Of a DNA stretch of 64,000 nt, positions 1 through 12,885 are shown piece by piece. Under the pieces are notes generated by a model, which saw nothing but the letters and a program-made list of their open reading frames with translations, was not told the DNA's origin and did not search any database. Made by a program: the position numbers and the translations under genes. Positions within the stretch are counted from its first letter, which is position 1; each line of letters begins with the position of its first letter. Source of the DNA: Lunularia cruciata (taxonomy: Eukaryota > Streptophyta > Marchantiopsida > Lunulariales > Lunulariaceae); assembly GCA_948567375.1 (NCBI GenBank), contig OX419757.1, forward strand, positions 64,232,001 through 64,296,000, given 5' to 3'.

Positions 1-1160
1 TCGCTCCATAGGATCTGGGCTGTCTACCCTGTCCTCGAAAACCAATTGGGCGTGGTGCACTCTGCTGCACTCTAGAAGAAGTCACAACCGTGGATGAGGT
101 CTCTCTACCAAATCCAGCTGTCACCACTCTCTCCTCCACCATGTTGAGCTCAATACGCTCGGCCAAACCAAAGACTACTGCCAAAGTGGGCGAAGTAGCC
201 TGCAACAACGTAGCATCACGAACTCTACGTCGCAACTCCCTTTCCAGTATCCCATACCAAAACTAGACTGCCTGGGCCTCAGTAACTCCCTGAGTGAAAC
301 TGATCAGCCGCCTCATGCGAGTATATGCCTCGCGTAGGCTCTCTCCAGCCTTCCGCTGGAACTCCTGCAAGCTCCTTAGCTTGTCAATCCGCACTCCCTG
401 GTAGTTCTACCTCAAACACAAGAAGAACTCCACCATGGGGTTAAACCCCGGTACCACACCACCTCCTGCAGCGGTACCTCCACTCGTAGTAGCACTATCT
501 CCAGCTAGTGCACCTCCACTAGCTCCACCAACACTACTCGAGCTAGAACTCGTAGGTACAGCCAATCTACTCCTGGCCACCGAGCCTGAAGTGATGGAGA
601 CATAGTGTGGAGACCAATACTGTCTCCATAACTCAATCTCCTCCAAATGAGCTCTCCTGAACTCATGGTAGTCATCCATCGGCGGACCCTCCAGATGCTG
701 AAACAACCCCTTCCATGCCATGAAGGGTGTGAACAAAGTCGGGTTCCGCATTTGCTGCAGATCACACTAACTATCGAACTCCTGGATGAAGTCATCCAAC
801 TCAATGGTACCCATTGTACCAGAGTAACGCCTAGGGCCTTTGGAGGCCCCATAAATCTCGTCCATGTCCCACAACAACGGTGCGGACACACCAAGTGCAC
901 TCTCAATTGAATCAGCTCTTGTGTCGAACTCCAACTCAGAGTCAATCTCCTCCCTCATTGGGACCTGAGATATAGGTTGATACCGAGCACCACTCCGAGT
1001 AAACCCACTGCGTACTACAGGGCTAACTCCTCTGGAATCTCCAAAGAACTCTGTCATGACCACGTAACTGCAACAACAAACCCAAACCACCAACTGCAAC
1101 CGCAAGTCGTAACCGCAAGTACCCCACCAAGTGCCAACACCACCGCATGCCAACACCAAC
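1..1160 (-). pseudogene. Family B Gag fragment (copy Ba)
   Basis: Minus-strand reading frames here give a Gag-like protein: an acidic N-terminal part (about 1159 down to 770), then a stretch ending WRQYW (about 750-610), then a Ser/Gly/Ala-rich linker and a helical part with RRLISFTQGVTEAQA. The frames run on past base 1, so the C-terminal half, pol and the rest of the element are outside the window. Several frame breaks and stops are visible. The same Gag recurs at 4877-5565 and 39445-40440, which defines family B, the family whose pol (41.9-47.5 kb) carries a DNA methyltransferase. Its assignment as Gag is inferred from position between LTR/leader and pol; no zinc knuckle is visible in this part. 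Confidence 0.6.
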
Positions 1161-2641
1161 TAAACACCACCCACTAATGTAACTCTAACCGAGATAACTA
1201 CACTAGGGGAAGGGCAACTTGTAACCTGCCATCATAACACGCACTCTCACGGTCTGCAGGTCATCACTTCTTGCCTCACCAAAGAGAAACACAAGTAGTC
1301 TGATTGGTCATCACTCCAGCCTCACCACCGAGAGCACACCAGAGCACCAACGCTCAAAAGTCAAGGCACCTCACACAAACATGGTGCACAAATAGGAAGC
1401 AGAGAATGGAGGGGATCCAATCACAAGAAATCTAAACAAAAACCCTCCATCTCATAACACAACACGGGATTGACTCTGCCACCATTTGGCATTTGACATA
1501 AGAGTAGTTCGTATCTAAGTCCTAAGCTACCAGGATCACCAAGAATCGGATCAAACTGCCTCTCCTAGCCAAAGCTACATGTGTATAGATAACAGTGGCG
1601 CAGTCACTAGGACAACAAGTGAGGGTGGACCAGTCGGCTAGGGCACCAGTCTAGTAACAAGAGATCTAGGGGTCAAACTCTGTTGCGCACAATCTAGCAA
1701 GAAAGGTAGATTTTGCCAACCAATGACCAAGATCTACTCTAAACTAGCTAGCCTCATGCCAGCAAGCTGGCTTGCTGGCCCTTCTAGGCCTTTGTAGCCT
1801 CTCATAGCCCACAGCCCTATGCCTCGAAGCCTCTAAACACCCAAATGAGGCCTTTCTTGTTGCCACTTCGAACCTCCTCCAAAATTGGCGAAACTTCTCT
1901 AAATCTTCAATTTCACTTTCTGAGCGCAACTCGCAGCAAATTGGTCCTGCCTTCACCTCCTGAGCTCAAAATCACAACACTGCTTGAAAATTGCTCCTTC
2001 TTTGCTCGAAATTTGGCCAGCGCTTCCGCACACCATCCGCCTAACTGCCAAATTTGCATCAACTACACGAGCTTCTGCACACTAGGGAAACACAGAACCT
2101 GAATTGAGCTACCACGATCCACCGAGCTTGGAGATACCACCAACACTCAACGTTCTTGCACCCGATTTCCCCCTGACTTCACTTCTCTGATGTAATCAGA
2201 TTGCTTAACATTCTCAACTCAACTCAACTCAGATCAATACTTGATCTGTCACTCTATAAACTGCCAACAACTGGGCACTGATTACAGTCAAGCCACACCC
2301 ACTCAAGCATAGAGAATCCAGGTGACGCTCGCCGGCCTCTGTCCACCATAGCCAAGAACTCGAAGGCTCAACATCAGTGAAGTGAGCTCTCTGGATGTCA
2401 CCTTCAAAACTATACCCCTAGACTCGAGCTAGCCCTGAAACCCTAACGGTCCCGCTGACGGCACACTCGACGGTGCAAACGGTGCAAAGTGACGATGGGC
2501 CCCACCGTGAAGTCATTACCCCGGACACCAAATCTGGCCATCGGAAAGTAGTCTCTGAGATACTACTAAAATAACTCTAACTACTATCACTGGAACTCCA
2601 GTGTCCGAGCAACTAGATGCGGAACTACAAATGGCGTGACA
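1161..2641 (-). repeat. Family B 5' LTR and leader (copy Ba)
   Basis: This is non-coding sequence homologous to 5566-7183, 40441-41304 and 47550-48097. On the minus strand it starts at 2641 with TGTCACGCCATTTGTAG and runs toward gag. The part 2271-2641 matches the ~397 bp block at 41305-41701 almost exactly and is the minimal LTR. The remainder is longer LTR or leader; a candidate primer-binding site, TGGCAGAGTCAATCCCG on the minus strand, ends at about 1481. LTR length is therefore uncertain (about 400 bp or about 1.15 kb). At 2642 the flank is family A RNase H sequence, so this copy inserted into an older A element. Confidence 0.6.
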
Positions 2642-4198
2642 CAAGGCTTTGAAGTACAAGCCTAATATGGAATCTTCAACAAGCCTAATGTGGAAGGGAG
2701 GCTAGCAAGGTGGATGATACTCTTGTATGAGTATGACTACACCATTGAGGATAGGCTAAGAAAGAAACATGCAAATACTGATTTGTTATCTAGGGCATAT
2801 GATCATGATGGAGATGAGCCAATGATAATTCTTCCTAGATGAGGAGCTCATGACAATCTCAGTCACTCAAGAGGTTCCAATGGAGTACAAGGAGATTATG
2901 GATTTTGTAACAAAAGGTAACTATCCAAAAGGGATGTATGCTAGGGAGAGGAAGGCCCTTGCAGCAAGATCTAGACCTTACACAATGGTGGAGGATATTC
3001 TTTTTCACCAAGGAGCAGATGGTCTACTTTGAAGAGCAGTGGGTAAGGAAGAGTCTATCCTACTCATAAAGGAGTTTCATGAAGGTTTAGTGTATGGAGG
3101 ACACTTTGCAGGAAAGGTGATTGCTTTCAAGATTCTAGATGCAAGTTACCATTGGAGAGGGATTTTCAAGGATTGTCTTGATTATTGCAAAACTTGTCAT
3201 GTTTGTTAAGCTTTTGCTAGAAAGTTGACTTCCACTCCACCACTTAGATCAATTCCATTGCTGAGATCTTTTGAGAAGTGGGGAATTGATCTTGTAAGTC
3301 CTCTCAATAGAACTCCAAGGAACAATTGGTATATTGTGGTAGCTACTAATTATCTTACTAAGTGGGTTGAGGCTAGACCATTGAGGGACAAGAATGAAGA
3401 TGAAGTTGGGAGATTTCTTTATGAACACATTATCACTAGGTTTGGATGCCCTTTGGAGTTGGTTTTTGATAGAGGAGGAGAATTTTACAAGAAGCATTAC
3501 TATAGCCATGCTACGACATTTCTCTATCACACATAGAGTAACTACATCCTAGAAGCCAAATTCCAATGGTTTGGCAGAGAGAACCAATCAGACCTTGTAC
3601 ATGATGTTGGCCAAAGATGCAAAAATAGAGAGGGCTAAAATCATTGGGACAAGAGGATTCATGCAGTTTTGTGAGAGTATAGGACAACCATGAAGACTTC
3701 CACCGGATATTCTCCATTTCAATTGGTATATGGTATTGAGTCTACCTTACCTATTCACTTTGATCTTTGTACCTTCCAAAGCATTCATAGGAGATTGAAG
3801 AAAGCACAAGGAGGTGATGTAGAGAAGTCAAGGAAGGATCAACTCATGGAATTAGAAGAGGCAAGAGTAGTTGCTTTGGTTTGAGTGGAGTAAACCCAAA
3901 GGAAACAAAAGGAGAGCTATGACCAGAGGCAAGGCAAGAAGAAGGTGGGGCTTTTCAAAGAAGGTGATAGGGTAATGTTGTTTGATTCTATTTGATTCAA
4001 GAGAGTGCAAAAGAATTTTTTGCTTAAGTACTTTGGACCTTTCATAGTGGAGAAGGTGTGGGGAAATTACACCTATGATCTCAAGGAGTTGGGAGAAAGA
4101 CATTTGATAGGATTAACCATGATAAGTTGAAAATGTATCATAGAAGGTAGAGAGACCTTCACTTTGAGGACAAAGTGAAAACTTAGTTCGGGAGTAAA
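2642..4198 (+). pseudogene. Degenerate family A pol remnant (RNase H end to integrase)
   Basis: This stretch aligns with 18460-20006 of the intact A element: the tail of RNase H, the HHCC zinc-binding region, the DDE integrase core and the C-terminal tail ending KMYHRR. It is broken by many stops (for example near 3031, 3209, 3535 and 3884) and small indels. The integrase signature ITRFGCPLELVFDRGGEF at about 3430-3485 is still readable. The 5' part of this copy is missing because family B copy Ba inserted at 2641. It is clearly older than the intact copy. Confidence 0.85.
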
Positions 4199-4876
4199 TG
4201 TAACACCCATTTGTGCATGTGTGTGGTATTATGATATTTAGCTTAGTATTACAAATACTTGAGATATATTATTTATATAAATATAAAGGATGGTTCTACA
4301 TTAGTCATGATTAACTAAAGTTAGTCATATCTAAGATAGTGGAGACCTTACTTTAGAGGAAGTGGAAAAGATGAGCACCACTATTTTAGTGTGGTGACTT
4401 GGTATTATTCCTAGGTGTTTGGCTTTGAGGAAAGAGTTGAGAACTCTTGGGCCCGTAAGCCTTTTTTTGGATCCTTTATAGTCCAAGGATAGCCCATGTG
4501 AAAGAATCCTTGACTTAGTGGTTGGGTCAAGATAAGATCACATGCTTAGTGGAATATGCCCATGTGGATAGATATTCCTTTATACTTTGACTTTACTTGA
4601 CTTTTAGCCTAGTAACTTGAGTTACTCTAGTAATTAGTAACTTTTGTGCATAACTATTTCACAAGTATATAAACTAGGGGTGAGGAGGTACTCCTTATCC
4701 TTTCATTTGTAACTATCTCTCTTTCATTGAGTTCTCTTATGAGCAATGTCTTGAGTCTTGGAGTGTTTGCCTTGGAGGAGTATGATGGAGTTGGGGTTCT
4801 TTGCCTTCTTAGTCCATGGTGCACTACCATAATAGCCATCAGAGGTTCATCTTGAGTGAGAGACAAGCCGGCTCAT
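4199..4876 (+). repeat. Family A 3' LTR (old copy)
   Basis: The LTR begins TGTAACACCCATTTGTGC and ends near GCCGGCTCATA, where the intact copy ends GGCTCACA. It directly follows the A pol remnant and a purine-rich tract, so it is that copy's 3' LTR. It contains the same TATA-like AAGTATATAAAC (around 4660) as the intact LTRs. Its sequence is visibly diverged from the pair at 12886 and 20007. Confidence 0.85.
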
Positions 4877-5565
4877 AGTCCGGACTCCTCTGTAGTTCTG
4901 CCTCAAACACTAGAAGAACTCCACCATGGAGCTAAACCCAAGTACCACACCACCTCCTACAGCGGTACCTCCACTCATAGTAGCACTATCTCTAGCTAGT
5001 GCACCTCCACTAGCTCCATCAACACTAGTCAGCTAGAACTCGTGTGTACAGCCGATCTTCTCCTGGCAACCAAGCCTAAAGTGATAGAGACATAGTTTAG
5101 AGACCAATATTGTCTCCATAACTCAATCTCCTCCAAATGAGCTCTCTTAAACTCATGGTAGTCATACATCGGCAAACCCTCCAAATGCTAAAACAACCTC
5201 TTCCATGCCATGAAAGATATAAACAAAGTTGGGTTTTGCATCTACTATAGATCACACCAACTATCAAACTCCTAAATGAAGCCATCCAATTCAACTATAT
5301 CAAAGTAATGCTTAGGGCCTTTGGAGGCCCCATAAATTTTGTCCATGTCCCATAACAATAGTGCAAACATGCCAAGTGCACTCTCAACTAAATCAACTCC
5401 TACATCAAACTCCAACTCAGAGTCAATCTCCTCCCTAATTGGGGCCTGATATACATCCTAATACCAAGTGCCACTCCAAGTAAACCCATTGCGTACTACA
5501 GGCCTAACTCCTCTAAAATCCCCAAAGAACTTTGTCATGACAAAGTAACCGCAACTACAACTACA
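4877..5565 (-). pseudogene. Family B Gag fragment (copy Bb)
   Basis: This is homologous to the Gag segment at 400-1160, on the same strand, with many more substitutions and stops. It starts at the same internal position where the old A LTR ends, which suggests that A copy had inserted into gag of this B copy; the other half is not seen in the window. Only short open stretches remain, such as 5097-5294. Confidence 0.6.
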
Positions 5566-7183
5566 AATTGCAACCACAAGTACCCCACCAAGTGCCAACA
5601 CCAACTAAGCACCACCAAGTGCCAATACCCACCGAACACCACCCACTAATGTAACTCTAACTAAGATAACTACACTAGGAGAAAGGGTAACTTGTAACCT
5701 ACCGTCACAACATGCACTCTCACGGTCTATATGTCATCACTTCTTGCCTCACCGGAAAGAAACAAAGGTAGTCTTACTGGTCATCATTGTAGCCTCACTA
5801 CCAAGAGCACACCCGAGCACCAACGTTCAAAATTTAGGGTACCTCACACAAACATGGTGCACAAATAGGAAATAGAGAATGGAGGGGGTCCAATTACAAG
5901 AAATTTAAACAAAAACCCTCCATCTCATAAAGCAACATGAGATTGACTCTGCCACCATTAGGCATTTGACATAAGAGAAGTTTGTATCTATGTACTAAGT
6001 TACCAAGATCACCAAAAATAGGATCAAACTGCCTCTCCCAGCCAAAGCTACAAGTGTATAGATAACAGTGGGCCTATCACTATGACAACAAGTGAGGATG
6101 GACCAATTGGCTAGGGTACTAGTCTAGGAACAAGAGATCTAGGAGTCAAACCCTATTGCACATAATCTAGTAGGATGTGCAGATTTTGCCAAACAATGAC
6201 CAAGATCTACTCTAAACTAGCTAGCATCATGCCAACAAGCTAGCTTGCTGGCCCTTCTAGGCCTTCATAGCTTGTCATAGCCCTATGCCTTGAAGCCTCA
6301 AATGCTAAATGAGGCCTTTCTTCTTGCCATTTTGAACCTCCTCCAAATCTGGTGAAACTCCTCCAAATCTAGCAAAACTCCACCAACTCTTTTGGCCAAA
6401 ACCTGCAACTTCAAAACTCCTTTAAATCTGGAAAAAATTTGATGTAAACTCTAGCAAAACTTTGACATAAACCTAAATTTGGCTGACTGCCAAATCCTCC
6501 ACTAACTCTCCACTTGAGCCAAACTAAATTAATGGGTTTTCCAAATCACAAATTCACAAGAATAGGTTCCCAACTCCACCTTCAATCTTACTTTTTGAGC
6601 CCAACTCGCAACAAATTGGTTTTGCCTTCACCTCCTCATCTCAAAATCACAATCACTGCTCAAAAATTGCTCCTTCTTTGCTCAAAAATTGGCCAATGTT
6701 ACCATACACCATTTGCCTTACTACCAAATCTTCATCAAGTAATAAGCTTTTGCACACCAGGGAAAACTTGAACTTTGATTGAGCTACCAATGATCCATTG
6801 CGCTTGGAGATATCACCATCACTTGTAGTTTTTGCACCCAATTTCCCCTTGACCTCACTTCTCTGAAGTAATCAGATCGTTTACAACTCTTGAATCAACT
6901 CAACTCAAATTCATACTTGATCTGCCATTCTATAAACTGTCAACAATTGGGCACTAATTACAATCAAGCCACACTCACTCTAGATAAGAGAATCCAAGTG
7001 ACGCTTGTCGGCCTTTGTCCACCATAGCCAAGAACTCAAAGGCTCAACATCAGAGAAGTGAGCTCTCTTGAGCTGCACTTTGAAAGTATACTCTTGGACT
7101 CGAGCTAGGTTTAAAATCCTAACGGTCCCATTGACAGCACACTCAATGGTGCAAATGGTGCAAAGTAACAGTGGGCCCCACCG
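5566..7183 (-). repeat. Family B leader and truncated LTR (copy Bb)
   Basis: This is homologous to 1161-2600. The candidate primer-binding site lies near 5940-5953, and the LTR part ends at about 7183, where it is cut about 130 bp short of the expected TGACA terminus. The 6300-6500 portion contains extra imperfect duplications of a CTCCAAATCTGG-like motif not present in copy Ba. It holds no coding potential that I trust. Confidence 0.55.
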
Positions 7184-7532
7184 TGATGTTTGTACTCAAG
7201 TTACTAGGCTAAAAGTCAAATAAAGTCAAAAAGCTAAAGGAATATATATTCACATGGCATACTCCACGAAGCATATGATCTTATATTGACCCAACCACTA
7301 AGTCAAGGATTCCTTCACATGGGCTGCTATCCTTGGACTATAAAAGAATCCAAAACAAAAAGGCTTGCGGGCCCAAGAGTTCTCAACTCTTTCCTCAAAG
7401 CCAAACACCTAGAAATAATACCAAGTTAACACACTAGAATCCAAAATAGTGGTGCTCATCTTTTCCACTTCCTCTAAAGTAAGGTCTCCTTTATCTTAGC
7501 TATGACTAACTTTAGCTAATCAACATTCATAT
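7184..7532 (-). repeat. Family A LTR fragment, inverted
   Basis: The reverse complement matches the middle of the A LTR (from the GTAGTCATGATTAGC-like part to TTGAGTTACT). Both ends are missing, so it is a remnant caught between B copy Bb and the family C sequence that starts at 7533. Confidence 0.7.
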
Positions 7533-7614
7533 TGGTTCCAAACCCAGTTTAAAGTTTGACTTTGTATTCTTCCACTTCCAAGATTTTTATCCCCGGCAGC
7601 GGTGCCAAAAATCA
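7533..7614 (-). other. Family C internal start with primer-binding site
   Basis: The minus strand reads LTR end GGTTGTCACA, a short spacer, then TGGCACCGCTGCCGGGGA (plus coordinates 7590-7607). This resembles the tRNA-Asp-type primer-binding site used by many plant Ty3 elements, though the tRNA assignment is from memory. The same arrangement occurs at 27888-27912. Only about 80 bp of internal sequence survives. Since a primer-binding site lies outside what would be the 3' LTR of the C element on its right, the C copies are arranged head to tail (tandem). Confidence 0.65.
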
Positions 7615-8209
7615 TGTGACAACCCAGCAAATATCACTTTTGTGGTAATTAGGTAAGTAAAGTTTGTTCCCGTAGAGATACTGAACAAAATTTTCCAAAT
7701 ACAAAGTCAAATGTCACAAATGTTGTTCTTCTTAATTTCTTCTTTAATCTTTTGGGTAGAAACCATACCCAAAAGAGCATAACAAGTGTTCAATCTTGAC
7801 AACTTGTCATAAATCACTCACTCATAATCACAACATAGCAAATCTTTCCAAACAATCTTGATTGTGATGATTCAATCTCTCTCAAAAATAACTACTTCAT
7901 TGTAAAACAACTTTGCCTCAAAATTGTGTTCCACCTCTTCATTGAAGGCACAACTTCCTTGATCAAAATTGCTTCACATTAACTCAACGTTGCACTCACA
8001 ATTGCAGAATACTACCAACACTACAATATCCTCTCAAATATGTCAAGGCATTGCTCCAATTGCACTTCACTCAAGATCAAATACACAGAAAGAAGATCAA
8101 GGCTGTGGAATCCAACATTCAACATGCACACTGACTTGCACTTTGAAATTCTCTTAACATTCACAAACACAAATACAGAGTTGATACTTGGAATTAAGCT
8201 CAAGCGATG

Positions 8210-9151
8210 AGCACTACTTCAATCTATCTTCTTCCCTACTACGTTCTACTAACTCTAGCTACCAGGCCTGATTGTTCCTGGCTGCCTTCTTCTTTAGACT
8301 CTCCAACTCTTGCTCCATTATTGCAACACTTGCCTTTGAATGTATTAGCTCTACTCATGCATCAACAAGTTCTCCCTTTAGCACTTCCACCAACACCATC
8401 TTCTCCTTTACTTCTTCTCGACTCTTCACTAAATCCTCTCTCATTGCTTCTAAATGCTTAACTCAAAGAATCTCCTCTACCCAAAGTTCTTTGGCCTCCA
8501 TCTCTACTTGTGTTAATTTACTTCTTAACAACAAGGTCTTTGCACTCCACTTTTCTACTACTGCTAACTCATCTTTCATGTCGAGGTAAGCACTCACCAT
8601 ATTTGCTTTCTTTTGCTACAAAAACCTTAACAATGGACACACAACCTTTGAAAGGTATTCCACTCCATCGTACTTCTTTTCATTGGCCCGGCCTTTGTCT
8701 TCCTCTGCAGGTAACTCTTCTAGTGGCACCTTAGCCCAAAGTTGTGATCTTTGTGTGTTCAATGTCTCCTCATCCGATCTCTCCTCCTCTTCTGTGGTGA
8801 CTTTACTGGGCCCCATGTTGGGCTACGTGCACACTTTGCTTCCCATTGGCAGTTCTTGGACATACCAAGACTCTTTCTTCTTCCTTCTTTTCACACCCTT
8901 GTTCTATGGTAGACATCTTTGGACTTGGCTTCCTTGCATCCATACTCCGTCTTTGGGTTTGGTGAACCTCCACCTTGCCTTTGCTACCACTACTTGACTT
9001 TTCACTTTGCAGTGTGAATTCTTCTTCTCCTCCTGAAGCTTATCCCTTTGACTCAATTTCTCCTTTGGACTCCTCCTCTTCTTCCAAAGTCGATTCCTTT
9101 GCTTTCACCAACACTGCTTTCGGGTTAGGCCTTTGCATCTTCTACAACTGT
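8210..9151 (-). pseudogene. Family C LTR-encoded ORF, middle and C-terminal part
   Basis: The minus strand encodes acidic, Ser/Glu-rich sequence, including a segment at 8816-8616 (motifs LWAKVPLEELPAEEDK and YLSKVVCPLL) that matches the C ORF copy at 29967-29656 (LWGKAPAEDTKYEDE, YLMKIVTPLL). It is broken by stops. Plus-strand open frames in this interval are antisense shadows. This piece continues, after removal of the solo C LTR at 9152-11053, into 11059-11440. Confidence 0.5.
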
Positions 9152-11053
9152 TGTGGTACCCACATTTTTCATTTTGGACGAGTTTAGAAGAAGAAATGCC
9201 TTGCTGAAACCAAATTGAAACCAAATGGAGAAGAAATGAGTGCAAACTTGTGTTTTGATCAGACCCGAGGAAGTCAATTTCGTGTAAGAGGAAGAAGGGC
9301 TTGGTTTGGATCAGACCCGAAGAAGCTTACTTCGTGTCAGAGGAGGGAAAAACTCGGATCAGACGTTAAGGAGGGCAAACCCGAAGGAGAAATAGAAGTT
9401 GCAGGTCAGGATTCTTGCGGGGGCCATATCTCAATGACCATAAGTCCAAATCAAGCGTGCTATATCTCATTACAAGCGTCTCGTTCAGGGCTTTCCATTG
9501 CCACCAAAATCGCAAATTTTAGAGGTTTTTAGAAGAAGTTACAAGCATTTGAAGTTTTGAGAGTAGATGTACTTCGGGTTGAGGTTCTTCGGGTCAATGT
9601 GACTTCGTACTTCGTACTTCGGGTTTACATGACTTCGGGTCTAATGACTTTGACTCAAGATAAAGATGACTAAATCCGAGGTAGTCGGACCTCATAGTGC
9701 AGTGAAGGTGACTTTGAGAGTTTTGCCAGAGGGATCAGAGGAAGTTAGAGTATGGAAAGAAGATAGTTAGGATACCCATGCCTTCAATTTCAGTCTTGAT
9801 TAAAGATGGAACATGAATTGAAGAAGAAGTAGCAGTAGTGAATAAACCCGAAGTGCAGGATCAGACAATAAGTGTCTTCGGGTTAGTAACATGAGTGATT
9901 AGGAGAAAGTGGGTTACAAATTGAAGGTGTAGATAGTGTATTCATGGTATCAATTACAATTCTTGATGATGACACAATAGAATTAGTAAAGGAATTGATA
10001 GTAGTTAAACCCGAGGTAAGAGAGATAGGAGTGCAGGTGTTTTTGGATTTAACATTTGACACTTTAGAGAAGAGTGGGTCAGGAGATAAGGAGTTAGATA
10101 GATTACCCATTAGTGAAATTTCAGATCAAGAAAGAGAATTGTTGGAATTGGTAGAAGAAGTAGAAGATCTGAAACCCGAGGAAAAGATAGTAGGAAGTAA
10201 GATTACTTCAGGTTCGAGTTTGAAAGCCGAGGAAGAAGTAGACATCGGATCAGAGTAGAAACCGATTTGAGATTTGAAGAGACAGATATGAAAGGTTGCA
10301 TTGTCATATGAGATCTACAGGTTTGTAGAGTTGTTAGGAAGAGGTACATTAGGAAGATAACTGTCGATTTTTTCACTACTTAAGAGTGGCATTTGCAGTA
10401 TCATGTTGTTCAGTGCTCATAATTTCTGAGAATAGATAAAGCGAAGTGCTGTGAAGCAGTGCTTGTCGCTTGAGCTTGATTCCGAGTATCAGCTTTGCAA
10501 TTGTGTTTGTGAGTGTGTAAAGAAATTTGAAGTGCAAGTCAAAGTGTTTGTTGGATGTGGGATTCCACAGCCTTGATCTTCATTCTGTGTGTTTGATCCT
10601 GAGTGAAGTGCAATCAAAGCAATGCCTTGACAGATCTGAGAGGAATTGTAGTGTTGGTAGTATTCTACATTTGTGAGTGCAGTGCGAAGTTGATGTGAAG
10701 CAATTTTGATCGAGGAAGTTGTGCCTTCAGTGGAGGGGTGGAACACAATTCTGAGGCCAAGTCGTTTTGCAATGAAGTGCCATTTTCAGGAGAGCCTGAA
10801 TCATCACAATCAAGATTGTTTGGAAAGATTTGAAGGATTTGTGATTAAGGAGTGTTAATTCGTGACAAGACTGTGAGTTAGTGTTTGTTACTCTCTTCTG
10901 GGTGTGGTTTCTACCTGAGAGATTAAAGACACAACCAAGAAGAACTGAAATTGTTACTTTGCTTTGTATTTGACCAATTCTGACTCGTATCTTTGCGGGA
11001 ACAAACTTTACTTACTCGATTACCGCAAAAGTGATATTTGCCGGGTTGTCACA
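9152..11053 (+). repeat. Solo family C LTR with internal deletion
   Basis: It begins TGTGGTACCCACA and ends GGTTGTCACA, and is flanked by ACTGT on both sides (9147-9151 and 11054-11058), so it is a solo LTR with a 5-bp target duplication. At 1.9 kb it is half the length of the copy at 22591, because most of the ORF is missing. It still holds the 3' end of the ORF and, at 9590-9650, several ACTTCGGGT repeats. Confidence 0.8.
9944..10258 (+). pseudogene. C-terminal end of family C LTR ORF
   Basis: A 104-residue open frame rich in Glu and Lys, with LEKSGSGDKELDRLP and ending AEEEVDIGSE. It is nearly the same as the end of the C ORF at 25380-25603, so it is the retained 3' end of the LTR-encoded protein inside this deleted solo LTR, not a separate gene. 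No catalytic domain is recognisable. Confidence 0.6.
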
Positions 11054-11440
11054 ACTGTACTGCAGCAAGGCAACTTTTAGGTTTAGTTCTCTTTCTTGCC
11101 TTGGGGATATCAATTGCTACAATTCTCTCCTTCCCACTCTTCTCCTAGTAATTGTCTCCTTCTTACACCCACTCCATATAATATTGTTCATCCACATCCG
11201 CCTCCTTGTGCATATCCAGATAAAAGTGCAAGCAATGGTTTCTCTCCTTGAGAGTCAATAAATTCAGCCCAAAGTAGAAATGAGATACAAAGGTCACAAA
11301 TTAATGGGGTTGCATATCCATCCTCTAACCCAAAATCATCTACCCCACTCATTGATGCAAAAATTTTGCCCAATCCATTGCTTCTCCTACAAACATTTGG
11401 TGAAAGAACACTGCCTGTTGCATCGTGACATAGGTGTTTT

Positions 11441-12532
11441 TGTAACACCGATTTGTGCATGTGTGTGGTATTGTGATATTTAGCTTGGTATTACAAGTAT
11501 TTGAGAGATATTATTTATATAGAGATAAAGGATGGTTCTACATTAGTCATGATTAGCTAAAGTTAGTCATAGCTAAGATAGAAGGGACCTTACTTTAGAG
11601 GAAGTGGAAAAGATGAGCATCACTATTTTGGATTCTAGTGTGTTGACTTGGTATTATTCCTAGGTGTTTGGCTTTGAGGAAAGAGTTGAGAACTCTTGGG
11701 CCCACAAGCCTTTTTGTTTTGGAATCTTCTATAGTCCAAGGATAGCCCATGTGAAGGAATCCTTGACTTAGTGGTTTGGTCAAGATAAGATCACATACTT
11801 AGTGGAATATGCACATGTGGATGGATATTCCTTTATACTTTTTGACTTTACTCGACTTTATTTGACTTTTAGCCTAGTAACTTAAGTTACTCTAGTAATT
11901 AGTAACTTTGGTGCGTAACTATTTCACAAGTATATAAACAAGGGGTGAAGAGGTACTCATCATCCTTTCATTTGCAACTATCTCTCTCATTGAGTTCTCT
12001 AGTGAGCAATGTCTTGAGTCTTGGAGTGTTAGCCTTGGAGGAGTATGATGGAGTTGGGGTTCCTTGCCTTCTTAGTCCATGGTGCGCTACCATAATAGCC
12101 ATCAAAGGTTCATTCTGAGTGAGAGATAGGCCAGCTCACATTTTTGGTTCCGTTGTCGGGACCTCTCTAGAAGGCAAGATAATGTTTTGAGTTCAATTCT
12201 ACATTAGGTAGAAGGAGGCTATGAGAGCTTACTTGGAGAGAACATTAGGAGAGGAGAGGGCTAAACTTATGTTAGAGAACCAAGATCCATTTGTATACCT
12301 TGTAGTTCATTATAATATCTTTGAGGTGATTTTGTACATCTTGTACACATGAGAACATTTGGAGAGATTGTGTGAGGTGGATTGCACATTTTGGTGACAA
12401 GATTGTGGGAGAGGGGAGTGTTAGCCTTGGAGGAGTATGATGGAGTTTGGGTTCCTTGCCTTCTTAGTCCAAGGTGCGCTTCCATAATAGCCATCTGAGG
12501 TTCATCTTGAGTGAGAAACAGGCCGGTTCACA
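11441..12532 (+). mobile_element. Family A element with large internal deletion
   Basis: The left LTR is 11441-12140 (TGTAACACCG to CTCACA). It is followed by the primer-binding-site region (TGGTTCCGTTG at about 12145) and some 270 bp of 5' internal sequence, including the start of a small ORF with MRAYLERTLGEERAKLMLEN. It then jumps directly into the last ~120 bp of a right LTR, ending at 12532. It lies inside the minus-strand C LTR. All pol is lost. Confidence 0.75.
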
Positions 12533-12885
12533 GTTCTGGCTTGAACATCATCATGCTTACAATCCCTCTCTGCTTGGGGTCTCTATAGCTATCCTCCTTA
12601 TACCCATTCGTGGTGCAAGGTTGATTGAAAGAATTTCTCACCTCGGCAGTCTCTTCTGAGGCATCACACTTTTGTTAGAAGGTGGTACCTCCTACTTCTC
12701 ATGCTTCTCTCCCTAGAACTTATCTCCAATCTGACTCAATCCGTTGAGCCGGATTCCCTCTCTTCTCTTTATGCTTTGGCCCATCCTTGCAATCACTCAT
12801 GGCAATTCCTGCCATGAAACCTAGAAAATTGAAATTCCAGTTCTAGGCCAGGAATGTGATATAAAGTCTTGCTAAGACATTGATC

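Noticed and set aside
1494-2641. Family B LTR as a firm 1.15-kb unit
   Set aside because: TG/CA-like ends can be drawn at 1494 and 2641, but B1 carries only ~397 bp of it as its 3' LTR, so the border is left open.
4199-4876. tRNA or small RNA genes in the A LTRs
   Set aside because: No cloverleaf or A/B boxes found; the conserved parts are explained by LTR promoter and ends.
8207-9187. Several plus-strand open frames rich in Ser/Leu/Pro
   Set aside because: They are antisense to the acidic family C LTR ORF, whose minus-strand order matches two other copies.
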